A DNA stretch of 64,000 nucleotides from Dugong dugon (Eukaryota > Chordata > Mammalia > Sirenia > Dugongidae), in NCBI GenBank assembly GCA_030035585.1, contig CM057467.1, positions 69,552,941 to 69,616,940 of the forward strand. Reading direction: 5' to 3'. Below are positions 12,185-23,891 of this stretch, piece after piece. The notes below the pieces were generated by a model that saw nothing but the letters and a program-made list of their open reading frames with translations, did not search any database and was not told the DNA's origin. Numbering within the stretch: position 1 is the first letter of the stretch; every line of letters begins with the position of its first letter. Made by a program: the position numbers and the translations under genes.

Positions 12185-12480
12185 CATTCAGTCATTATTC
12201 AGCAAACTTTTATTGAATGTCTAGTATATGCCAGGCCTCTTGGGAATACAAAGATGAGTAAGAAGACATAGTTCTTGCTATCAAAGACCTCATAACTTAA
12301 ACATATATATAATTGCAATGTAATGTAAATGAACTGTAGGAAGAACATTTTATTCAAAGGTATAAGGACCAGTAGTCCAGACAAACAGGCTGCGTCACAG
12401 GTGGATGGGCAGCTTGTGGAAGGACTGTTAGCAGCCTCTGACCACAAGGTACAGGTTGAGGAACTGATAAAGTAAGGCCT
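12185..12480. repeat. L2/MIR-type remnant
   Basis: TTCATTCAGTCATTATTCAG and TATTGAATGTCTAGTATATG recall the 3' part of L2-type elements. Degraded. Confidence 0.5.
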
Positions 12481-12871
12481 TGCCTATCATAGGTGATTAG
12501 GATTTAAGCCAGGGACTCATGCCTAGGGAATCAGGCAAGGACCTGGTTACCAGATTGAGACATGGGAATGACTTTCAAGAACAAAACAGAATTGGACCAA
12601 GTGATCAAGGCCAAAATGGGCAGCTTGGACTTTGATGCCTAGTCCTTCTAGTTTGAGGACAAGTGGGAGGACAAAGATGTTGTTTCTTATATTCCTCCTG
12701 CTACTCTTCAGAGTTGGGCAAGGGACAAGCTAGGAGCTAGACCTGTAGATGGAAGTCAAGTGATTCCAGCTTTGAAGAGATCAGGGATTGCAGTGGCTGA
12801 GGGCCAGGCAGAGCTTGACACCTAGAGGTAGGCACACAGTTAACACTTACTAAGGAGTATCCTGAATGTAA

Positions 12872-13144
<273 letters not shown>

Positions 13145-13499
13145 TAGTCCCAGGAAATGGTACTCAGGCAGGTTCATTATGAGTTTCCAGATAAAACTAG
13201 GCACAAGTACTGTGAAAAAATGCAGAGTAAAGGGGTTAAGAGAGTTATAAGAGCGGGGAGAGGTATGCTATTTTATATGGGTACAGAGGGAATCCTCTCT
13301 TTTAGGTTATTTGAGTAAAAACTTGAAGAAGTAAAGGAGCAAGCCATGAGATTAATCTGGGACAAGAGCTTTCCAGGTATGAAGAATACAAAGGGCTTGA
13401 TTTGAGAACATGCTTCTTGTGTTCTCAGGAACACCAAGGAGACCAATGTCCCTGAAGTGAGTGAGGAATAAAGAGAGTGGTAGACAGGTCAGAGAACTA

Positions 13500-14620
13500 G
13501 CAGGGGACCAGATCAGGTAAGACTTGTGAGGACTTGGCTTTTATTCTGCTGGAGATGGGAAGCCACTGGAGGGTTTTGAGCTGAGGAGTAATGTGATCTG
13601 ATTTATGTTTTAAATGGATCATTTGGGCTGCTTTTATGGAGAAAGACTATTGTAATAGTTCAGGTAAGAGTGGTAGCTTGGACTAGATAGGTAGGAGTGG
13701 AAGTGAGAAGTGGTTGGACACAGGAAATATCTTGAAAGTACAGCTGACAAAATGAATTGGTATCAGAAAAAGAGGAATCAACAATGATTACAAGATTTTG
13801 GGCCTGAATTACTGAAAAAATTGATTTACCATTTACTGACATGGGGCAAAGCAGGTTAGATGTAGTAATAAAGAGCTGTGTTAATTTGAAAAGTTTATTC
13901 GACATCCAAGTGGAAATGTTGAGTTTGGGCAAATGTGTCTGCAGTTCAAGGGAAAGAGGTCGGGACTGTAAATATAAATCTATTAATAGATAGTATGTAG
14001 TTGTTATTTAAAATCAGAACTAGATGAGATCACTCACCTAGGGAGTGAGTGTAGTTAAAGAAGAAATTTGAGTACTGAGCTCTGGCGTACCTCCAATGTT
14101 TACAGGTTGGAGAGGTGAAGAACTAGCAAAGTAAACCAGGAAGGAGTGGCCTTCTTAGTAGGATGAGAACTGAGAGAAGTGTGTCCTGGAGGCCAAGTGA
14201 ACAAAGTATTTCAAGAAGGAGGATTGATCATCATGTTAAATGTAACTGATAGATTGAGACTGAGAAGTGAACATTGGATTTGCCAGTGTTGCTTATGTGG
14301 AGGTTACTGATGACCTTGATAATCAGTATCAGTAGAATGATGGGGATGTAAGCCTAATTAGAATATATTCACAGGAGTGGGAGAACAGGAAGTAGAGATG
14401 GCATATATATAAATATATATATATAGAGAGAAAGAGAGTTTTGCTGATAAGAGGAACAGAGAAATGGAATAGTATCTTGAAGTGGATATGGGCTCAAAGG
14501 AAGGTTTTATTAAAAAGATGATGTTATCACAGCATGTTTGTATGCTGATGATTTAGTGGAGGGAGGTACAAGAGAGAAGGTACAGGAATGAGGTCCTGGA
14601 GTAGATGAGAGGGGTTGGAT
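13500..14620 (+). repeat. Ancient interspersed repeat, family not assigned
   Basis: A recognisable old mammalian dispersed sequence runs here (GATGGGAAGCCACTGGAGGG, GACATCCAAGTGGAAATG, ACAGCATGTTTGTATGCTGA). A second partial copy lies at 24,785-25,010, sharing the TTTACTGAGATGGG-like and ATCCAAGTGGAGG-like segments. No ORF. I cannot name the family with certainty. Confidence 0.55.
14403..14440. repeat. TA and GA simple repeat
   Basis: ATATATATAAATATATATAT followed by AGAGAGAAAGAGAG. Confidence 0.8.
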
Positions 14621-15170
14621 CAAATCCGGGATTGCCTGACACTAAATTTTGTGTTATTAACTGTTACATACATGACCTCCATAGCTAGTAGTGGCTGGCA
14701 CTTAACGCTTTACCAGGAAATTTTAATTATCTGGACAAGGTCTGGAAACTAACAAGTTTTATCTTCAAGAACTTTTGCCCTTACCTGAAAGTCTCCAGGT
14801 AGGTAAGACTCTGGCTTCCTATCTGTGTCAAGACCAACCATCTTTGCTGCACTTTGCCAGAGAAACAGAACCCCTTGGGTTATTACAGTCAGAATTTGCA
14901 GTGACTGTTAGTGGTGGCAAACCTCACTCTGAGGCCTGTGGTCTGCCCAGTGCTGTGGCCATCAAACAGCTGCCCCGTCCAGGAGTGAAGCCTGTTTGGT
15001 TAGCTTGGGGTCCTGGGCAGGAGTCTAGGGCTTAAGAAGTTCAGGCTTCTGCCTCTCTGCCCCACCTTTTTCACCTGACCATTAGGTTTCAGTGATAGCA
15101 TTTAAGAAATAGTTTTTGAATCTCCCTCTTCCTCTTGGTCCTTCCTGCTATGCCCTTCTTTAGACCTGTC
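14621..15170. other. PAK1 intron, no feature seen
   Basis: No repeat recognised. The 86-codon open stretch at 14,775 has no support as an exon. Confidence 0.5.
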
Positions 15171-15176
15171 TTAGTT

Positions 15177-17082
<1,906 letters not shown>

Positions 17083-17300
17083 ATAATAAATACATTATAT
17101 TGAATTTTTACCACATTCTAGGCACTAAGCACTTTACATATTTTTTCATCTATTCTGCACAATAGCCCCATGAATTAAAGGTTCTGTTATTCCCATTTTT
17201 ACAGGTGTGGAAACCGAGGTTTCAGGAGTTTAGTAACCTTCCCATGATTGCATAGCCAGTAAGCAGTGGAGCCATGTCTGTTTGGCTCTTAGTGTGTGAG
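17083..17300 (-). repeat. MIR SINE, antisense, source of the PAK1 cassette exon
   Basis: TTCTAGGCACTAAGCACTTT, CATTTTTACAGGTGTGGAAA, CATGATTGCATAGCCAGTAA and CAGTGGAGCCATGTCTG follow the reverse complement of MIR. The TTTTTACAG inside it is the acceptor of the cassette described at 17205. Confidence 0.85.
17205..17258 (+). other. PAK1: Counterpart of the human MIR-derived PAK1 cassette exon, probably non-productive here
   Basis: Human PAK1 has an isoform in which residues 518-545 are replaced by a tail that begins, as I recall it, LRKLRFQVFSNF and continues in a shifted frame of the last exon. In this window the antisense MIR at 17083-17300 contains TTTTTACAG followed, in the frame set by the preceding exon, by VWKPRFQEFSNLPMIA and then TAG at 17253-17255. 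The match RFQxFSN identifies it as the orthologous segment. CCA|GTAAGC at 17259 could act as donor, giving a 54-bp exon. Here inclusion would stop translation inside the cassette, so the human-type tail could not be made. Whether the exon is spliced at all in this species is not visible. Confidence 0.6.
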
Positions 17301-18310
17301 CTCTTGGCCACTGCTCTTATAGGCACAAAGAGAGTCAAAACTGGAGGGTCCTCGGGTTTATCTACTTTGTTCATTATACAGAGAAGGAAACTGAGACCTC
17401 CCAGTTGGGTGTTGGATCATGCTGCTTTTTTAACTCAGGGGGATTATAGTAACATGTGATCCGAGCAAATTAGCTCTTTAACTTGTTACTGTACATGGTA
17501 AGTATTCGAAACCATGACTTTCGGAATCATAAATCATGAAGGTTTCATATCTGTTTTTCCTGAGAGAACATATATATGGACAGAAATATACAAGATAATA
17601 TATTGGAATTAATATCTTCATGATTTAACCAAGATCTTTTATTCCTTTTATAGTAATAGTAACTTCTTGTTCCCAATAGACATCATACACTATCGCTGTC
17701 CAAAGAGAACTTGAAACAACTTCTGGCAAAGGGTAGGGGTGTGTGTGTGTGTCTATACACATATATAATATGATTAATAAAAGGGAATTATAAAACTCTA
17801 ACCAAGGGATGGCAGAAGAATCAAATATGCTAATCATATGAGTTAAACAGTTGTGCTTAAACATCAAATTCAGTACTGAGTTTCTTGGTAGCCAGGACAG
17901 AAAAGAAAATGTAATAATTCCTATATTTTTTATCAAATGGAAGAAACATCCCACGTCCTCAAGAGACAAAGATTTTTCATTACTAAATTCAAGAAAAACT
18001 TCCAGATTAAATGCTTTTTTCAACTCTACAGGAAGTTATTATATATCAAGTTTTGGGTTTTTTTTAGCTACATATTTGGACTCTGTAGATTATAATAATC
18101 TGTACTGTTTTGTAAAGCCGAGAATTATTCCCAGTGGTTATGAAGGCTTGAGTAGGTGTGATACCTTTTAAAGATGTCCTTTAATGTGGGCATGATCTGA
18201 AGCTCTCCAGGTAGCACCTTGTACAAACATGGATGTCCTTAATGTCCTATAATGGTTGCTGAGGAAGAATGGTAAATGGTCACATCTTTTGCCCTTTTTC
18301 TCCTTTCTAG
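17301..18310. other. Last PAK1 intron, no feature seen
   Basis: Contains a short GT run near 17,738. The 132- and 106-codon open stretches on opposite strands overlap one another and show no family similarity. Confidence 0.5.
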
Positions 18311-18397
18311 CATCAGTTCCTGAAGATTGCCAAGCCCCTTTCCAGCCTCACACCACTGATTGCTGCAGCAAAGGAGGCAACCAAGAACAATCATTAA
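18311..18397 (+). CDS. PAK1: PAK1 terminal coding exon
   Basis: After CTTTCTAG the last coding exon reads [28 protein letters not shown] and stops at TAA (18395-18397). This corresponds to residues 518-545 and gives the usual full length of 545 residues. The [16 protein letters not shown] segment is the PAK1 form; PAK2 has HPFLKLAKPLSS as I know it. The exon continues without interruption into the 3' UTR. The same bases can be read in a second frame from 18313 (separate entry), as human PAK1 does when the cassette exon is included. Confidence 0.97.
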   Translation, partial: HQFLKIAKPLSSLTPLIAAAKEATKNNH

Positions 18398-18444
18398 AGC
18401 CATGCACACCCCATCCCCATTGTACCAAGCCTTCTGTGAAATAA
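18313..18444 (+). other. PAK1: Alternative reading frame of the last PAK1 exon
   Basis: In the frame shifted relative to the main product, the last exon reads [19 protein letters not shown], close to the alternative C-terminus known from human PAK1, where the product ends after DCCS. Here the frame stays open past DCCS (KGGNQEQS and on) to TAA at 18442-18444, which overlaps the first AATAAA. It would be used only if an upstream cassette of suitable length were spliced in. The candidate cassette at 17205 has an in-frame stop and, as delimited here, a length divisible by three, so it would not deliver this frame. Probably not translated in this species. Confidence 0.4.
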
Positions 18445-18445
18445 A
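18440..18445 (+). terminator. PAK1: AATAAA, proximal polyadenylation signal candidate
   Basis: The hexamer lies 43 bp after the PAK1 stop codon. Use would give an extremely short 3' UTR. It also contains the stop of the alternative frame. Confidence 0.35.
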
Positions 18446-18666
18446 TGCTCATTTCAGAAATTCCAGCCCCAGTGCCCTCTCCTCCTTGCCTTGATCCTCC
18501 CATTTTCTGGTCTAGAGCTCTCAAGAATATGATCTTTGGAAACCATGTGCCCAGCATTGAAGAAAATTGCAACTGGGATGACTAATCAGATGATGACCAT
18601 TTCTAAATAAGGAATTTCCTTCCAATTTGTGGAGGTGAGGGTGGTTTATGATCAAAGGTTTATATG

Positions 18667-18672
18667 AATAAA
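18667..18672 (+). terminator. PAK1: AATAAA, middle polyadenylation signal candidate
   Basis: The hexamer is in TATGAATAAACTTGG, 270 bp after the stop codon, followed by a T-rich stretch. Confidence 0.5.
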
Positions 18673-19636
18673 CTTGGATTTTTATTTCTACATAGCAAAA
18701 TCTCCCCCCTCCACTTGCAATCAGTTCTTGACTATATAAATTTATGGCTTGATAACATTATCAGTTTCTAATCAGTTAGACTTTAGTGCTTGCTTTTCTG
18801 TGACCGAACTGCCCAAACACCTCATTGTACTTGAAAACTGGAACAGCTTGAGGAATGCCATGGGGTTTGATAATCTGCCAGGAACATGAAGTGGTTCAGC
18901 CTCCTGGACCATGACTTTGGCATAGCTGATCCTGACATGGGAGGGAGAGCTACCACATTTTTCTTTGTGTGTGCTTCTAGCAGCTATTTGGAAGGACCTT
19001 GACCCAATAGTGTTTCTCATGCTATTTCTTGTGAAATGGTCTTGGCTAATGTAGCAGCTTTTAATTCCCTGCATCTCCTAGGCTGCTGCCCCCATTTTGT
19101 ACTTGTTTGTAACATTGAGAGGTTTCCTAGGGCATATGCTGGGTGAGAACAGTGTGAGAAGTCAGGAAAAAACAAATTGAGCTTCTTTTAGAGCCAGGCT
19201 GGGCATCAGCACCTGTCTAGCTATACCTGTATGATGTTTTGAGAACTCAGCCTCTTTTTCCTTCTGGGATGAGGAGCTGAATGATTAGCCCAGATCTTCT
19301 GACCTGAATCTTTGGATCAAAGGGAAGGGTCTCTAGATGTGAGATAGCATATTAATTTTGTATGCATTTGGATGATTTTGGCCAAGGCCTGAGATGATAA
19401 TCTGCCAGCTATGAGGGGACCCTATTTGTAAGGTGCATGGCCAAGCTCTCTACAAATGGAAAAGCTTGCACTGGGTGTTGGGGATGTTTGCTACCTCCTA
19501 CTGTCTTTGTGGTTTTGGTCCTCCCACAGTGGTAGGACCCCTGGCCAGCATTGTGACTTGTCATGTTAGCCCCATTGGCTACCTTGTCATGCTCTGAGGC
19601 ACGACTGCCTCTGCAGCACGAGTTTCTATTTCCTTC

Positions 19637-19642
19637 AATAAA
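19637..19642 (+). terminator. PAK1: AATAAA, distal PAK1 polyadenylation signal candidate
   Basis: The hexamer in CTTCAATAAAAGG is followed within 40 bp by a GT/T-rich region (GGAGTCTTCCTGTCTTTTC) and then by L1 sequence. It is the likeliest end of the long transcript. Confidence 0.6.
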
Positions 19643-19664
19643 AGGAGATGAAAATATTCTACTT

Positions 19665-20905
19665 GGAGTCTTCCTGTCTTTTCTAATTTTTTATTTTGAA
19701 CTAATTTCAAACTTAAAAATAATTGTAAGAATGGTACAAAGGATTCCCATATATCCTTCCCCCAGTGTTATGGGTTGAATTTTGTCCTCCCCAAATACAT
19801 GTCAGCTTGGTTAGGCCATGATTCCCAATTGTGTGATTGTCCACTATTTGGTCATTTGATGAGATTTCCCTATGTGTTGTAAATCCTATAACTATGATGT
19901 AATGAGATGGATTTGTGGCAGTTACATTGATGAGATCTACAAGATTAGATAGTGTCTTAAGCCAGTCTCTTTTGAGATATAAAAGAGAGAAGCGAGCAGA
20001 GAGACACGGGGACCTCATACCACCAAGAAAGCAGTGCTGGGAGCAGAGTGTGTCCTTTGGACCTGAGGTTCCTGCTCCCAGACCAAGGGAAGACTGATGC
20101 ATCACAAGGACCTTCCTCCAGAGCTGACAGAGAGAAAGCCTTCCACTGGAGCTGGGGCCCTGAATCTGGATTTCTAGCCTACTGGACTGTGAGAGAATAA
20201 ACTTCTATTTGGTGAAGGCATCCACTTGTGGTATTTCTGTTATAGCAGCACATAAGACACCCAGATATCCTAATTGTTTGTAAATATATATCTATATGTA
20301 TCTATACTTTCCCCCTTCCCTGAACCATTTGAGAGTAAATTGAAGATGGGATGACCCTTTACCACTAATACTTCATTATATATTCCTTCTTCTTCACACT
20401 TTATTTTAAACATAAAATAATTAAGAGAAATGGGCCCAAATCATGTTTGTTCTGTTTAAGGAATTATTATAAAGTAAACACACATGTATCTACCACCTAA
20501 ATTAAGAAATGGAACACTTCCAGTACCCCAGAACCTTCTCTACCTTAGCATGCCCTTTCTCATTACAGCCTTTCTTTCCCCCACTCAAGGTAACCACTAT
20601 CATGACTTACTAAAATCAGGTTCTTGCTTTTCTTTATACTTTAATTATGTTAGTATGTATTCCAAAACCTATATAGTTTAATTCTGCCAGTTTTGGAACT
20701 TTATAATAGAATCATAATAGATATTTTTGTGCCTTTTTTTTTAATTCAAGATTTATGTTCTTAAGATATATGTGTATACTAGTGTGTGTATAGCTCTAGT
20801 TCATTCATTATTACTGCTGTATAGCACTTGAAAGGAATATTTTTATCCTGCCTTTGGTGATACTGTACTTCTAGGTCCAGTCACCTTGCCACATGAGCAT
20901 TGTGC
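19665..20905 (-). mobile_element. Ancient L1 3' fragment, split by an LTR
   Basis: TTTTGAACTAATTTCAAACT up to CCCATATATCCTTCCCCC is antisense L1 3' UTR. It resumes after the LTR at 20,265 (AGATATCCTAATTGTTTG) and runs on with typical old-L1 text. Both parts belong to one insertion. Confidence 0.75.
19766..20259 (+). mobile_element. Solo MaLR-like LTR
   Basis: Opens TGTTATGGGTTGAATTTTG and closes CACATAAGACA, with TATAAAAG and AATAAA. Perfect 5-bp duplication CCCAG at 19761-19765 and 20260-20264. It lies about 100 bp downstream of the PAK1 distal poly(A) site. Confidence 0.9.
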
Positions 20906-21185
20906 CACTTGTCCTCACCCTTGGCTGCGAATGAATGTAGTCGAACTGCCATGGGACCATGGGGGAGGGAGATTGGTAGTGATGGGCTACTCCTGGGTCC
21001 CTGGTAAAGTTATTGTGCTGGATGTGGGCCAGATACTATAGATACTTCCAGAAGAAGCCCCTCACCAGAAAGAAGGGTACACCTAACATCATGGGAGGCA
21101 AGTGGGCGTAGTACATATCAACTATCTTATACTTGGATCTCTTCAGAAGGATTGCCTCCCAGCCCATCCCAAATTTTTTCAGCCA
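20874..21185 (-). pseudogene. Possible processed pseudogene remnant, unidentified
   Basis: On the minus strand 104 codons run with one internal stop. They read WLKKFGMGWEAILLKRSKY early on, then a hydrophobic stretch (MMLGVPFFLVRGFFWKYL), the stop, and an ending that includes PMVPWQFDYIHSQP and LMWQGDWT. The composition (Trp, Tyr and Phe rich, single membrane-like segment) looks protein-like, perhaps a small membrane protein. I could not match it to a family, and chance is not excluded. Confidence 0.25.
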
Positions 21186-22218
21186 TCTCTACTGGCAATG
21201 GCTCCTTTGCTAATCTGTCACAATGCTAGATCAGCCATCAGGTGCTACGGGTAGCAAGGGAGAGCAGGAAGCATTCCAGTCTTTCCTAACGATATTTCCC
21301 TACTCCCAAGCTTCCTGTCCTATTAAATTACACTACCCACTACTTGCCTATGAAACTGACTGTCAACAATGGACTTATGTTCCAAGCCTAGCTTTTCTTC
21401 CTTTTGAAATGCACGGACTTTTTGGTCATTAGAAAGGCTTGGAAACAATCTGACAGGCCTTGGTTAGCCTATATTCAAGTCCTGTGCAACTGTGAATGGC
21501 CTTGTTGAACTTCCCATAATGCTATGTTCACAAATTGGAAGAACAGCCATTGACCAACTGACAACATAACTGTGTGTATGTGTACGTGTGTGTAATGGGC
21601 CAACTTGTATGGGTTGGGCTGTGGAGAGAAAGGCAGGCTCCAATTTAAGGAGCTTTAACCCTAGGAATGAGTTTAAAACATGGTCATATTTGCATTTCTT
21701 GAGAGATCACTAGCTGCTGTTTGGAAGATAGGTTTTGGGAAAGGTAACTAGAGGCAGGGAGATTCTTTGGGAGTCTATTGCAGTAACTACCTTAATCCTT
21801 AACATAGTACTAATAGTACTAAGCTGGTTGGTTTGTACCAACTAAGATGATTAGGGCCTAGTGGACAATGAAATGACTAAGAAAGTATACTGAACAGAAT
21901 TTGTGTGTTGGGGAGTGGGGGTGTTGCAAAGGAAGGAGAGGGGTCAAGAATGAGGCACTGGTTTCAGCTCTGCTGTTTACTAATTTGGAGCCACAGGAGA
22001 TGGAGCAGATTTGAAGGGAAAGATAATACAGGTTAGGATTTACTGAGTTTGAGGTGTCAGCAGCAGGACATTCAGATACAGAGGACTAGCAGTCACTTGG
22101 ACATAAGTCCTGCACTCAGGAATGAGGTCAGAGCTGGAAAAATAGCTGGGGGATCAAAAATTAAAATAAGCCCATTGCAGGCCTTCAAATGTTTGAAACA
22201 GGCTGGGGGGTGGTGGTT
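21186..22218. other. Intergenic, no gene seen
   Basis: A short GT-rich run lies near 21,570. The text at 21,610-22,200 has the feel of an old dispersed repeat, but I cannot name it. Confidence 0.45.
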
Positions 22219-22235
22219 GAAAAGGAGCCCTAATG

Positions 22236-23521
22236 CTCTGGGGACCATGATCTCGGGGAACATCTAGCTCAATTGGCATGACACTACTTATAAAGATAAT
22301 GCTCTACATTCTACCTTGGTGAGTAGTGTCTGGGGTCTTAAAAGCCTATGAGCGGCCATCTAAGATACTCCACTGATCTCATCCCTTCGGGAACAAGGGA
22401 GAATGAAGAGAACAGGATACAAGGAAAAGATTAGTCCGAAGGACTAATGGTCCACAGCTACCAAGGCCTCCACGGGACTGAGCCCAGTACAGCTGGATGG
22501 TGCCCGGCTACCACCAATGACTCCTTTGACCAGGATCACAACAGAGGGTTCTGGGCAGAGCTGGAGTAGGATGTAGAGCATAATTTTAACTCCCCCCCAA
22601 AAAAAAAAAAAAAAGAAGACCAGATATACTGGCCTAAAGAATACTAGAGAAACCTCGAGAGTGTGGCCCCCAGACACCCTTTCAGCTCAGAGGGGAAGTT
22701 ACCTTCAAGGTTCGATGTTAAGCCTGGGAACGGACACCCCAGTAAAACTAAATGGGACTAACGATGTACAGGAGTCCGGTGACAAGGGCCAGAAGGCAGA
22801 GGGAGAGTAGGAAACTGATGATAAGGAACACAAATTGAATAAGGACACTGTCGATGTATTGTGAGATTGTTGACCACTGCTATGGGGCAACATTTGTAGT
22901 AACTATTAAATGGGAGGCTGTTTTGTCCTGTAAGCCTTCATCTTGGGCGAGAATGGCAGCACAATTGGAAGAGCATAGTCAATATCACTTAAATGTGTAA
23001 GTAAAAAGTTTTGAAATGGTGTTTAAATAAAATAAAAATAAATAAATAAATAAACAAACAAAGGAGACTAAAGAGGTACAATAGTCCACTGACAAGGTCC
23101 AGAAGACAGAAGGGGACAAGGAAGCCCCCTGGTGATAGGGAACACAAGGTGGAGTAAGGATATTCTTGATGTGCTGTGAGATTGTTAACCATTGTCATAG
23201 GGCAACATGTGTAGTAACTGTTAAATGAAAAACTATTTTGTTCTGTAAGCCTTCATCTTAAGTGAGAATAACAGCACAGTTGGAAGAGCGTAGTCAATGT
23301 CACTGAACTGTGAATGTAGAAAATTTTGAAACGGTGTATCTTTGGCCATCTGTAATTTTCATCAAAAAAAAAGGTTGAGAATGTAGAGGCTTAATACGTT
23401 GTGGGGTTGTTAACCAATGTCAAAAAAAACAACATGTGTACTACTATTTCATGAGAAACTATTTGCTCTGTAAGCTTTCACCTGAAGTACAATAAAATAT
23501 ATATAAAAAAAAAAAAAAAAA
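22236..23521 (+). mobile_element. 5'-truncated L1 3' end with repeated 3' UTR modules
   Basis: Starts in the L1 text GGGGACCATGATCTC, continues through CTACATTCTACCTTGGTGAG and ends in an A-tail at about 23,520. Flanked by a perfect 17-bp duplication GAAAAGGAGCCCTAATG at 22219-22235 and 23522-23538. The 3' UTR end module (GTGAGATTGTTAACCATTGT and CTGTAAGCCTTCATCTT types) occurs three times in a row. Confidence 0.9.
23020..23065. repeat. AAAT/AAAC simple repeat
   Basis: AAATAAATAAATAAATAAAC run at the border of two L1 3' UTR modules, consistent with an expanded internal A-tail. Confidence 0.75.
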
Positions 23522-23718
23522 GAAAAGGAGCCCTAATGGCAGAGTCCCTGGGCTGCTAATCAAAAGGAAGGCATTTGGAACCCACTAGCCACTCTGCAGA
23601 AGAAGGGAGGAAGATGTGGTGGTCTGCTCTGGAAACCCTATGGGACAGTTCTCTGTCCTAGAGGGTCGCTATGAGTCGAAACTGACTCGACAGCAATGGG
23701 TTTGGTTTTCTGGGTTTA

Positions 23719-23879
23719 ACCAAACCAAATCAAACCCGCTGCCACAGAGTCAATTCTATAGCGATCCTCTAGGACAGAGTGGAACTGCCCCATAGTTTCC
23801 AAGGAGCGGCTAGTGGATTCGAACTGCTGACCTTTTCGTTAGCAGCCAAGCTGTTAACCACTGCACCACCAGGGCTCCC
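23719..23879 (-). mobile_element. AfroSINE, antisense
   Basis: From ACCAAACCAAATCAAACCCG to CTGCACCACCAGGGCTCCC. Flanked by a 12-bp duplication TTTCTGGGTTTA at 23707-23718 and 23880-23891. It stands tail to tail with the + strand AfroSINE just upstream. Confidence 0.9.
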
Positions 23880-23891
23880 TTTCTGGGTTTA

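Larger units (their letters stand above)
18398..19660 (+). other. PAK1: PAK1 3' UTR
   Basis: No ORF of note lies in this 1.26-kb stretch and no interspersed repeat is recognised in it. This contrasts with the repeat-dense flanks and fits a conserved 3' UTR. Three AATAAA hexamers lie at 18440, 18667 and 19637, suggesting alternative polyadenylation. An ancient antisense L1 begins at about 19,665, immediately after the last signal, which supports an end near 19,660. Confidence 0.7.
22223..23706 (+). mobile_element. AfroSINE split by an L1
   Basis: The head GGAGCCCTAATG lies at 22,224-22,235 and again at 23,527-23,538, where the SINE continues (CTGGGCTGCTAATCAAAAGG, GGTCGCTATGAGTCGAAACT) to CAATGGGTTTGG. 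The 1.3 kb between is the L1 described separately. Confidence 0.85.

Noticed and set aside
17625..18171. 132- and 106-codon open stretches in the last PAK1 intron
   Set aside because: Opposite strands over the same AT-rich DNA, no similarity and no splice support.
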